Source: Gaiellaceae bacterium
GTDB lineage: Bacteria; Actinomycetota; Thermoleophilia; Gaiellales; Gaiellaceae
Direction: 5' to 3'
Length of the DNA: 38,835 nt
Assembly: GCA_030446625.1 (NCBI GenBank)
Contig: JAUJMY010000016.1
Coordinates: 40,299-79,133 of the forward strand
The position numbers and the translations under genes were made by a program. Shown here piece after piece: positions 30,962 to 38,425 of the stretch (its first letter is position 1; every line of letters starts with the position of its first letter). The notes beneath the pieces were generated by a model. It was not told where the DNA came from, did no database searches, and saw nothing but the letters and a program-made list of their open reading frames with translations.

Positions 30962-32369
30962 CTAGCCCCCGCCGCAGCGCCGGAAGCCGACCGTCTCATT
31001 TCCGCGGGCGCGCCAGGCGCCGATGCCGCCGTCGAGGACCGGGCGCGCGTCGACGCCGCGCGCGGCGAGGATGCTGGCTGCGATCCCGGCGCGGGCGCCG
31101 CTCTCGCAGATCGTCACGACCGGCCGCTCCGAGCCGATGCCATCGCCGAGCGCGCGCAGGAGCCGGTACGGCACGTGCCGGCTGCCGGGGATGTACCCGC
31201 CGTCGCGTTCGTCCGCCTCGCGCACGTCGACGACGTCGACGGCGCCCCTCGCGAGCAGCCGCTCGAGCTCGTCCACCCGCACCGGCTCGAGGCGCGAGTC
31301 GGTCGCCGGCGAGTCGAGCGTGGCGAGGTCGAAGAAGCCGACGGCGTGCAGGCGCGCAGCCGCCGCTGCGGCATCCGCTGCATCTCGGGCATGGAGCGCG
31401 ACGGGCTCGTCCGGCGAAAGAACAAAGCCCGCCTTCGTCCCGAAGCCCGATCCCGGAAAAGCGGCACGTTGATCGCGCCGCGGACGTGCCCGCGCACGAA
31501 CTCGTCCGGCGGCCGGACGTCGAGGACGACGCGTCCGTCGACCGCGTGCAACGTCTCCAGCGGGGGCGGGGCACCGATGAGCGGTCCGCGGTTGAGCCCG
31601 ACGATGCGCTCGACGTTCGGTGGGCGCAGTCCGGCGGCGGCAGTCGAACGCGGCGACGAAGTCCTCGAGCGCCTGCACGCGCAGCATTTCGTTGAAGCGA
31701 CGCTCGAACCCGATCGTCGTCGACGGCTTGGAGCTCATCCCCGCCGCGCCGCACATCGAGCCGGCGACGTGTCCTGGATAGACCTCGACGCCGTCCTCGA
31801 GCTCGAGCAGCCGGCGGAGGCTGTGGAACAGCGCCTCCGCGCCCTCGCGTGCCTCCCGTCGCGAGGTCGGGGCGCGCAGCGTCACCGACGAACAGCGAGT
31901 CGCCGGTGAGCACGAGCCAGGGCTCGTCGGAGCGCGAGCGGTCGGCGACGGCGAAGCAAGAGTGCTCCGGTCGGTGTCCCGGCGTGTGCAGGACCGGTGA
32001 TCGCGACGGCCCCGAGCTCGACCGTCGCGCCGTCCTCGAGCGCGACGTACGCGAACGCTGGCTCGGCGGCGGGGTGCACGGCGATGTCCGCGCCGTGCTC
32101 GAGCGCAAGCCGGCCGTGACCCGACACGTGGTCGGCGTGCGTGTGCGTCTCCAGCGCGAGCGTCAGCCGCACGCCCTTTGCTCGGCCTCCGCGAGGTACT
32201 GCTCGATCGAGAACGCGGGATCGACGACGGCGACGACGCCGGCATCTTCGTCGCCGATCAGATACGACGCGCAGCCGAGATCGTCGTCGACGAACTGGCG
32301 AAACAGCACGCGCGGACGCAACACCTCGGTCTCGCTATCGAGCGGAAAGTGGTTTTCGCGCTCTGCCAT
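30962..32369 (-). CDS. MBL-fold/double-rhodanese sulfur-handling protein, multiply frameshifted
   Basis: Pieces of one protein in order: [20 protein letters not shown] and [20 protein letters not shown]; the metal motif [12 protein letters not shown] (H-x-H-x-D-H); [53 protein letters not shown] with [12 protein letters not shown]; a first rhodanese domain ([20 protein letters not shown]); and a second rhodanese with catalytic Cys in [18 protein letters not shown]. This is the persulfide dioxygenase/sulfurtransferase fusion type (ETHE1/CstB-like). At least five indels, near 32180, 31995, 31860, 31640 and 31455, break the frame. Each is repaired by a base change in a G/C run, so error is likely but decay cannot be excluded. 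The same frame extended to 32564 is not needed; ATG at 32369 starts the family homology. Confidence 0.78.
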
Positions 32370-32449
32370 AGGAGAAGCGCCGGTCGTGCGGGACGCACTA
32401 GCGGCGCTGTGCATCCTTGCCGGCTGCTTCTGCTGTAGACCCTTCCGAA

Positions 32450-32473
32450 GCCGAGAGTGCTCGCACTTTCGGC
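32450..32473 (-). terminator. Hairpin that was the acyl-CoA dehydrogenase terminator before IS insertion
   Basis: GCCGAGAGTGC (32450-32460) and GCACTTTCGGC (32463-32473) form an 11-bp stem with one G-T pair and a 2-nt loop. The TTA immediately after it (32474-32476) is the displaced copy of the acyl-CoA dehydrogenase stop codon. It would have followed that stop directly before the IS element landed. Confidence 0.6.
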
Positions 32474-32476
32474 TTA

Positions 32477-33370
32477 GAACTGATTTCTGAATGAAGGGAC
32501 CCGCTCTCTGACGACGAAGGCCGTCGGCATCCGTCGTCAAGCTGAGAGGGGTGCCAATGGCCACTGCGCCGTGGATCGTCTCGGACGAGCTGTGGGAGAT
32601 CGTCGAGCCGCTGCTCCCGAAGAAGGAACGGCGTTTCCGCTACCCGGGCCGAAAGCGCCTGCCCGATCGCGAGGCGCTGCAGGGGATCCTCTTCGTCCTG
32701 CACACCGGGATCGCCTGGACGCACCTGCCGAAGGACTCGGCTTCGGCTCGGGGGTCACCTGCTGGCGTCGCCTCGACGAGTGGCAGCGCGCGGGCGTGTG
32801 GGAGCGCCTGCACGCCGAGCTGCTCGCGAGGCTGCGAGCCGCGGGTGAGATCGAGTGGTCGCGAGCGGTCGTCGACTCGAGCCAGATCCAGGCGAAAAAG
32901 GGGCTCCGAGACGGGGCCGAGCCCGGTTGATAGAGGCCGTCCCGGCTCCAAGCACCACCTCCTCGTCGATGCGAGCGGGATCCCGCTCGCCTGGTCCTCA
33001 GCGGCGGCAACCGCAACGACGTCACCCAGCTGATCCCGCTCCTCGAGGCGGTGCCGGCGCTCGCCGGTCTGCGGGTCGTCCCCGTCGTCGTCCCGTCTGC
33101 GTGATCGCCGACCGCGGCTACGACCACGACAAGTACCGCCGCCTCCTGCGCGAACGCGGGATCAAGCCCCTCATCGCTCGTCGGCAGGCAGCTCACGGCT
33201 CCGGGCTCGGTCGCGTCCGCTGGGTCGTCGAGCGCACCTTCGCCTGGCTGCACAACAAGCGCTTGCTCGTCCGCTACGAGCGCCGAGCCGACATGCACCG
33301 CGCGCTGCTCGCGCTCGGCTGCTGCCTCGTCTGCTTCCGCCGGCTCAGGAACTCAATGTGAAACGAGTTC
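32477..33370 (+). mobile_element. IS5-family insertion sequence (about 894 bp) with TTA target duplication
   Basis: Imperfect terminal inverted repeats: left GAACTGATTTCTGAATGA (32477-32494) and right end (33353-33370) whose complement begins GAACTCGTTTCACATTGA. TTA flanks both sides (32474-32476 and 33371-33373), fitting the TNA target duplication of IS427/IS1031-type IS5 elements. Size and transposase type agree. The right TTA doubles as the acyl-CoA dehydrogenase stop codon. Confidence 0.8.
32557..33361 (+). CDS. IS5-family transposase, frameshifted
   Basis: N-terminal DUF4096-type domain ATAPWIVSDELWEIVEPLLP with RRFRYPGRKRLPDREALQGI and FVLHTGIAWTHLPKD; then LGFGSGVTCWRRLDEWQRAG and EWSRAVVDSSQIQAKKG (first Asp of the DDE site); GSETGPSPVDRGRPGSKHHL; SGGNRNDVTQLIPLLEA; VIADRGYDHDKYRRLLRERG (second Asp); RVRWVVERTFAWLHNKRLLV (Glu). 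The parts lie in three frames, with breaks near 32735, 32895, 32993 and 33090. IS427-group elements often use two ORFs and a programmed frameshift, but four breaks, each mended by adding one or two G/C bases, point to sequence error or inactivation. GAGAGGGG precedes the ATG at 32557. Confidence 0.82.
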
Positions 33371-34504
33371 TTAGAGCCCGAGGTGCCTCGCGATGACCAT
33401 CCGCTGGACCTCGTTCGTGCCCTCGCCGATCTCGAGGATCTTCTGGTCGCGGTACAGGCGCGAGATCGCGTACTCGTCCATGTAGCCGTAGCCGCCGTGG
33501 ATCTGGAGCGCCCAGTTGGCCGCCCGGTTCGACAGTTCGCCCGTGTAGAGCTTCGCCATCGCGGCCTCCCGCGCGAACGGGCGGCCCTGGTCCTTCAGCC
33601 ACGCTGCCTTGTAGACGAGCGCGCGGCCGGCCTCGATCTCGGTCGCCATGTCTGCGAGCTTGAACTGCACGGCCTGGAACTTCGAGATCGGCCGCCCGAA
33701 CTGGCGCCGCTCCTGCGCGTACGCGAACGCGAGGTCGTACGCGCCCTGCGCGAGCCCGACGCCCATCGCCGCGACCGAGATGCGGCCGCCGTCGAGGATC
33801 TCGAGGAACTGCTGGTACCCGCGACCGCGCTCGCCGAGCAGGTTGCCCTCCGGCACGGCGCAGTGCTCGAACGAGAGCTCGCGCGTGTCCGACGCGTGCC
33901 AGCCGAGCTTGTGCATCGGCTGCGAGATGCCGTAGCCGGGCGTGCCGTTCGAGACGATCAGGTTCGAGATCTCGCCCTCGCCCGTCAGCGCGGTGATCGT
34001 CACGCACGCGGAGATGTCAGTGCCGGCGTTCGTGATGAAGATCTTCGAGCCGTTGATGACCCACGAGCCGTCGCGGGCCTCGGCTCGGGTGCGGGTCGCG
34101 CCGGCGTCGGATCCCGCCTCCGGCTCGGTGAGGCCGAACGCCGCGAGGTTCCGACCGGACGCGAGCCGCGGCAGCCATTCCCGCTTCTGGGCCTCGGTCC
34201 CGAAGAGGTAGATCGGCATCGTCCCGAGCGAGGTGTGCGCGGCGACCGTGATCGCGACGGACGAGTCGATCCGCGTCAGCTCTTCGACGGCGATCGCGTA
34301 GGAGAGCGTGTCGGTGCCGGCGCCGCCGTACTCCTCGGGGATCGGCATCCCCATGAGCCCGAGCTCCGCGAGCTCGGCGACGAGCTCGTACGGGAAGCGG
34401 CTCTCACGGTCGAGCTCCTCCGCGACGGGGGCGACGCGCTCGACGGCGAACTCGCGCACCGTCGAGCGCACGAGCTCGTGTTCCTGCGAGAGGTCGAGAT
34501 TCAC
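33371..34504 (-). CDS. Acyl-CoA dehydrogenase
   Basis: 377-residue flavoprotein oxidising acyl-CoA to enoyl-CoA with electrons to ETF. Starts GTG: MNLDLSQEHELVRSTVREFA. FAD and substrate blocks include AFGLTEPEAGSDAGATRTRA, WVINGSKIFITNAG, ERRQFGRPISKFQAVQFKLA, LQIHGGYGYMDEYAISRLYR and the catalytic Glu E361 in LEIGEGTNEVQRMVIARHLG. It most resembles short/branched-chain (butyryl/isobutyryl-type) dehydrogenases. The TAA stop coincides exactly with the target duplication of the neighbouring IS element, so the coding sequence survived intact. The promoter lies in the divergent region with an inverted repeat. It is divergent from the coiled-coil micro-gene. Confidence 0.94.
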   Translation of the reverse strand: MNLDLSQEHELVRSTVREFAVERVAPVAEELDRESRFPYELVAELAELGLMGMPIPEEYGGAGTDTLSYAIAVEELTRIDSSVAITVAAHTSLGTMPIYLFGTEAQKREWLPRLASGRNLAAFGLTEPEAGSDAGATRTRAEARDGSWVINGSKIFITNAGTDISACVTITALTGEGEISNLIVSNGTPGYGISQPMHKLGWHASDTRELSFEHCAVPEGNLLGERGRGYQQFLEILDGGRISVAAMGVGLAQGAYDLAFAYAQERRQFGRPISKFQAVQFKLADMATEIEAGRALVYKAAWLKDQGRPFAREAAMAKLYTGELSNRAANWALQIHGGYGYMDEYAISRLYRDQKILEIGEGTNEVQRMVIARHLGL

Positions 34505-34513
34505 CGCGCCGCG

Positions 34514-34519
34514 ATGCTA
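34514..34519 (-). promoter_or_regulatory. Candidate -10 (TAGCAT, minus strand) for acyl-CoA dehydrogenase
   Basis: On the minus strand TAGCAT ends 9 nt before the GTG at 34504. A leaderless start fits the local pattern. The inverted repeat at 34529-34553 lies just upstream, where a -35 or operator would be. Confidence 0.4.
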
Positions 34520-34528
34520 GCGAGAGGG

Positions 34529-34553
34529 GATTTCGCAACGCCGCAGCGAAATC
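34529..34553. promoter_or_regulatory. Inverted repeat in the divergent promoter region
   Basis: GATTTCGC (34529-34536) and GCGAAATC (34546-34553) are exact reverse complements with a 9-bp spacer, AT-richer than the surroundings. It lies between the acyl-CoA dehydrogenase and the coiled-coil gene and would cover the -35 zone of the former. It could be the site of a TetR-type acyl-CoA responsive repressor; that is inference. Confidence 0.5.
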
Positions 34554-34606
34554 ACTACACGCGGTTATCCCTTCGCTAACAGACGGGGCCGATACTCGAG
34601 GAGAAG

Positions 34607-34801
34607 ATGGCCGAACGTCATGAGCACGAGAGCGTCGAGGCGCTCGCCGAGCACATCAGGACGCTCGTCGGCGAGCGTCAGGCCCTGCGCGCCGCTGTCG
34701 CGGAGCGCGAGGAGCTCGAGCGCAACCGCGTCGAAATCGCGCACGCCCAGCAGCGGCTCGCGGCTGCGCTCATCGCGCGGTACCTGCCAGCGGCGGCCTG
34801 A
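34607..34801 (+). CDS. Small coiled-coil protein (64 aa), hypothetical
   Basis: Starts MAERHEHESVEALAEHIRTL and continues as a predicted continuous helix, ERQALRAAVAEREELERNRV, with heptad-like spacing, ending IARYLPAAA. GAGGAG 4 nt before the ATG supports real translation. No membrane segment, no recognisable family. It is 25 bp upstream of the Fsr-like gene, which has its own -10, so co-transcription is optional. Confidence 0.7.
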   Translation: MAERHEHESVEALAEHIRTLVGERQALRAAVAEREELERNRVEIAHAQQRLAAALIARYLPAAA

Positions 34802-34812
34802 CGGGCGCTCGC

Positions 34813-34818
34813 TAGCCT
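34813..34818 (+). promoter_or_regulatory. Candidate -10 (TAGCCT) for the Fsr-like MFS gene
   Basis: TAGCCT ends 7 nt before the ATG at 34826, matching the leaderless spacing seen for meaB, E1alpha and SCP2. No -35 evident. Confidence 0.4.
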
Positions 34819-34825
34819 GCGGCGC

Positions 34826-36004
34826 ATGGCCGCTGGTGTCGACAGGCGGGCGATGGCCGCGCTGTCGAGCGGCCACCTCGCGACGGACTTCGCGAACGGG
34901 GCCGTCCCCGCGCTGCTCCCATTCCTCGTCGCGCGCTTCGACCTCTCGTACACGCTCGCGGGACTCGTGATGCTCGCGTGGGCCGTGTCCTCGTCCGTCG
35001 TCCAGCCCGCGTTCGGGCTCTGGTCCGACCGGCGGGGCGCGATCTGGCTGCTTCCGCTCGGCCTTGCGCTCGGAGGCGTCGGGATCGGGCTCGCGGCCGC
35101 GGCGCCGAGCTACTGGCTCGTGCTCGCGCTGATCGTCGTCTCGGGTCTCGGCACCGCCGCCTACCACCCGGAGGGGTCGAAGTTCGCCGCCTACGTCAGC
35201 GGTGAGCGGCGCGCGAGCGGGATGTCGCTCTTCTCGGTAGGCGGGAACCTCGGTTACGCGCTCGGGCCGATCGTCACGACGGCCCTCGTGCTCCGGTTCG
35301 GCCTCGAGGGCGGCCTGCTGCTCGCGGTTCCGTGCCTCGCTGTGGCCGCCGCGCTCGTCGCCGCGACGCCGTATCTGAAGCGCTTCGTCCCGGACCGCGC
35401 GTCGCGAGGACGCGCGCTCGGGGAGGATCGGCCGCGCGCGATGGCCCTCCTGCTGACGGTGATCGCGGTCCGGAACGTGAGCTGGTTCGGGCTGATCACG
35501 TTCGTCCCCCTCTTCGAGGTCGCGCGCGGGCACAGCGAGGCGTACGGGAACCGCGTGCTCGCCGCGATGCTGCTCGCCGGCGGTCTCGGGACGCTCGCCG
35601 CAGGGCCGATCGCCGACCGCGTCGGGCGGCGCCCGGTGCTGATGGCGAGCGTGCTCGCGATGGGGCCGCTGATCCTCCTCTACCTGTTCGTCGGCGGCCT
35701 GGCCGGCGCGACCGCGCTCGCCGCCGTCGGCGTCTGCGTGATCGGGACGTTCGGCGTGACGATGGTGATGGCGCAGGAGTACCTGCCGCGCCACATCGGC
35801 ATGGCTTCGGGGCTGACGACCGGGCTCGCGATCGGCCTCGGGGGCGTGGCCGCGGTCGGGCTCGGAGCCCTCGCCGACGCGATCGACCTCGAGCGCGCGC
35901 TCTACGTCTGCGCCGCCGCGCCCGCGCTCGGGATCGTGCTGACGGCGCTGCTCCCGTCGAGCCGCGCGCCGCGCGTGCTCGATCCGGAGCCGGTTACGTC
36001 CTAG
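34826..36004 (+). CDS. MFS transporter, fosmidomycin-resistance (Fsr)-like
   Basis: 392 residues, 12 predicted helices. The N-terminus AALSSGHLATDFANGAVPAL with PFLVARFDLSYTLAGLV is the Fsr signature (G-H-x-x-x-D-x-x-x-G-x-x-P-x-L-L-P). FGLWSDRRGAIWLLPLGLAL is the loop-2 motif, and GTAAYHPEGSKFAAYVSGER is the highly conserved H-P-E-G-x-K block. The C-terminal half has GPIADRVGRRPVLMASVLAM. It probably exports a drug or metabolite by proton antiport; substrate unknown. The neighbouring SCP2 gene follows 15 nt after its stop. Confidence 0.9.
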   Translation: MAAGVDRRAMAALSSGHLATDFANGAVPALLPFLVARFDLSYTLAGLVMLAWAVSSSVVQPAFGLWSDRRGAIWLLPLGLALGGVGIGLAAAAPSYWLVLALIVVSGLGTAAYHPEGSKFAAYVSGERRASGMSLFSVGGNLGYALGPIVTTALVLRFGLEGGLLLAVPCLAVAAALVAATPYLKRFVPDRASRGRALGEDRPRAMALLLTVIAVRNVSWFGLITFVPLFEVARGHSEAYGNRVLAAMLLAGGLGTLAAGPIADRVGRRPVLMASVLAMGPLILLYLFVGGLAGATALAAVGVCVIGTFGVTMVMAQEYLPRHIGMASGLTTGLAIGLGGVAAVGLGALADAIDLERALYVCAAAPALGIVLTALLPSSRAPRVLDPEPVTS

Positions 36005-36005
36005 C

Positions 36006-36011
36006 TATCCT
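36006..36011 (+). promoter_or_regulatory. Candidate -10 (TATCCT) for the SCP2 gene
   Basis: TATCCT lies 8 nt before the ATG at 36020, just after the Fsr-like stop (36002-36004). Predicts a leaderless transcript. Confidence 0.4.
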
Positions 36012-36019
36012 CGCCGGGC

Positions 36020-36328
36020 ATGGCCGACACTGCTCGCGAGTTCTTCGAGACGCTGGAGAGCCGCGCCGATCCGGCGCGCACCGCCGGGATCGACAACTCG
36101 TACCTGTTCGACGTGGAGGGCGCCGGGCGCTGGCTCGTCTCCGTCGAGAACGGCACCGTCACGGTCACGGAGGGCGGCGGCGAGGCAGACGCGACGATCG
36201 CGGCGTCCGAGGAGACGTTCATGAAGATCGTGCGGGGCGAGCAGAACCCGGCCACGGCGTACATTACCGGCAAGGTGAAGGTGGCCGGCGACACCGGCGC
36301 GGTCATGAAGCTCCAGAAGCTCTTCTAG
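36020..36328 (+). CDS. SCP2 sterol-binding domain protein
   Basis: 102 residues forming a single SCP2 domain: MADTAREFFETLESRADPAR, SYLFDVEGAGRWLVSVENGT, EADATIAASEETFMKIVRGE and ATAYITGKVKVAGDTGAVMK. The S/T-x-E-x-F-x-x-I-x-x-G then G-K-x-K-x-x-G-D pattern is diagnostic. SCP2 domains bind hydrophobic ligands such as fatty acyl-CoA; in this setting a role in acyl-CoA metabolism is plausible. It is convergent with the carboxylase gene; the two stops are 6 nt apart. Confidence 0.92.
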   Translation: MADTAREFFETLESRADPARTAGIDNSYLFDVEGAGRWLVSVENGTVTVTEGGGEADATIAASEETFMKIVRGEQNPATAYITGKVKVAGDTGAVMKLQKLF

Positions 36329-36334
36329 CTAGCC

Positions 36335-37693
36335 CTACTCCTCGAGCTCGACGAGCAGCGTGCCGCCGGCGACCTGGTCGCCCTCGGCCACGTGCACGGC
36401 GCGCACCATCGCCTCGTACGGCGCCGTCACGGGCGTCTCCATCTTCATCGCCTCGAGGATGCACAGCGGCTGGCGCGCCTCCACGCGCTCCCCGCTCGCC
36501 ACGAGGACGCGGATCACCGTGCCCGGCATCGGTGCCGTGAGCCCGCTCTGCTCGCCGCCGGCGCCGCGCTCGTGGGTGGCCGCGTCGACGTCGGGCGGAG
36601 GCTGAGGGGGAGGACTAGGCAGGTTGAGCCGCCACGCGCCGCGCCACACGCGCTCCGGCAGGCGGAGCGGCGGCTCCGAGAGCGGCGGGTGGTCGGTCAG
36701 GAAGGCCGTCGTCGTCTCGCCGGCCCGCAGCACCGGATGCGCGACGAGCCAGCGCAGGAAGGGCAGGTTCGTCGTGACGCCCACGACCTCCGTCTCGTCG
36801 AGGGCGTCGCGCGCGCGTGCGAGTGCCTCGTCGCGCGTCGGCGCGTGCGCGATCAGCTTCGCGATCATCGGGTCGTAGGCGAGCGGAACCTCGTCTCCCT
36901 CTTCGACGCCTGCGTCGACCCTGATCCGGTGCGGGAGGCGCAGCCGCTGGAGCTTCCCGCCCTGCGGCAGAAACGTCCGCGGGTCCTCGGCGTACAGCCG
37001 CACCTCCACCGCGTGCCCGTCGAAGAGCTTGTGACTCCGAGCCACTAGGTGTGGAGACAGCGGCTCGCCGGCCGCGATTCGCAGCTGCGCCTGCACGAGA
37101 TCGACGCCCGTCACGAGCTCCGTCACGGGGTGCTCGACCTGGATCCGCCCGTTGAGCTCGAGGAAGTAGAAGTCGCGCCCGGTGAGCATGAACTCGGCAG
37201 TCCCTGCGCTTCGGTAGCCGATCGCGCGCGCGAACGCGATCGCCGCCTCGCCGATCTCGTTGCGCAGCGCGGGGTCGAGCGCCGGCGACGGCGCCTCCTC
37301 GAGCACCTTCTGGTGGCGCCTCTGCACGGAGCACTCGCGCTCGCCGAGCGAGACGACGTTGCCGTGGGCGTCGGCGAGCAGCTGGATCTCGACGTGCCGC
37401 GGCCTTTCGACGTAGCGCTCGCAGAAGACCCTGTCGTCGCCGAACGCCGCCTGCGCCTCGCGCCGCGCCGCCTCGAGCGCGTCCTCCAGCTCTCCGCCGC
37501 CGCGCACGACGCGCATGCCCCGTCCGCCTCCACCCGCGGCCGCCTTGACGAGGAGCGGGAAGCCGAGCTCGGTCGGGTCTCCCTGCGGAACCCCCGGCAC
37601 TCCCACCTGGCGCGCGACGCGCTTCGCCTCGAGCTTGTCGCCGGCGGCGCGCAGAGCGTCCGGCGGCGGCCCGACCCACGTCAGCCCCGCCGC
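36335..37693 (-). pseudogene. Acyl-CoA (acetyl/propionyl) carboxylase alpha subunit, 5'-truncated
   Basis: The readable part starts at about AGLTWVGPPPDALRAAGDKL (37690) and runs through the biotin carboxylase: ATP-grasp GGGGRGMRVVRG, ECSVQRRHQKVLEEAPSP, the catalytic LELNGRIQVEHPVTELVTGV and HAVEVRLYAEDPRTFLPQGG. A linker with a Pro run (SPPPQPPPD) leads to the BCCP domain with the biotin Lys in LEAMKMETPV. About 80 N-terminal residues (start and the GEIAVR-type nucleotide-binding region) are missing because transposase sequence begins at about 37693. An internal GTG (37606) cannot make a functional enzyme. No beta subunit is in the window. Either transposition plus deletion destroyed the gene, or the assembly is misjoined here. 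Confidence 0.85.
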
Positions 37694-38425
37694 GCCCCTT
37701 GCCCACCAGCTTCATCATCGGCAGCACGCCGTTGTACTGCACCCTCACCAACGCGTACACCCGCCCCAACTGCTCCGTAGCCGCCTCCCCCTCGTAGCGG
37801 TCGTAGCTCACCAGCTGCCTGACCGCGGTGTAGTTCTTCTGCTCGACGTGCGCCTGGTCGTTCTTGCGGTACGGCCGGCGCCGGGTGAAGGTGAGCTCGT
37901 GAGCCCGGCAGTAGCGCAGCAGGTGGGCGTTGATGAACTCCGTACCGTTGTCGGAGTCTATACGAAAGCCCCGGGAACGGCAGCCGCGCCCCGATCCGTT
38001 GCAGCGCCTCGAGCACGGCCTTCTGGCCCTTGTTGGGGACCGGCTCCACCTCCGTCCACCCCGTCGCCACGTCCACCGCCGTGAGCGTGTTGACGTACTC
38101 CCCGGCGGCGCTCTCCCCGCAGTGTGCTACAAGGTCTATATCCACGAATCCCGGCGCCTGCTCGTCCCACGACGTGCATACCCTCACCGGGATCTGTCCC
38201 TTGAGCAGGGTGCCGGGCTTGGTGGCGCTCACCCCCCCGCGGCTTGCCCCGCCGCCTGGCCGCGGCCAGCTTCCGGTCTACCGTCGCCGCGCTGATCGAG
38301 AGCAGCTGCCCCCTCGTGCGCTCGCTCACCCAGATCGCGCTCTCCCGCTCCAGCGCCGGGATGAGCCTCGGCAGCGCCGCCGCCAGGCGCTTGCCGCAGA
38401 CCCGGTTGGTCGCCTCCGCGGCTAC
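37691..38425 (-). pseudogene. Integrase-core (DDE) transposase, truncated and frameshifted
   Basis: Reads from about VAAEATNRVCGKRLAAALPR, RTRGQLLSISAATVDRKLAA, SATKPGTLLKGQIPVRVCTS, PGFVDIDLVAHCGESAAGEY (first Asp), LTAVDVATGWTEVEPVPNKG, RIDSDNGTEFINAHLLRYCR (second Asp), RPYRKNDQAHVEQKNYTAVR (Glu), to GVLPMMKLVGKGR. This is the rve-type transposase with the conserved KPGTLLK and MKL ends. Two breaks occur, at G7 (about 38232) and G4 (about 37970), each mended by removing one G. Its C-terminus stops at the carboxylase junction and its N-terminus is replaced by IS3 sequence, so it is cut at both ends. Confidence 0.75.
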
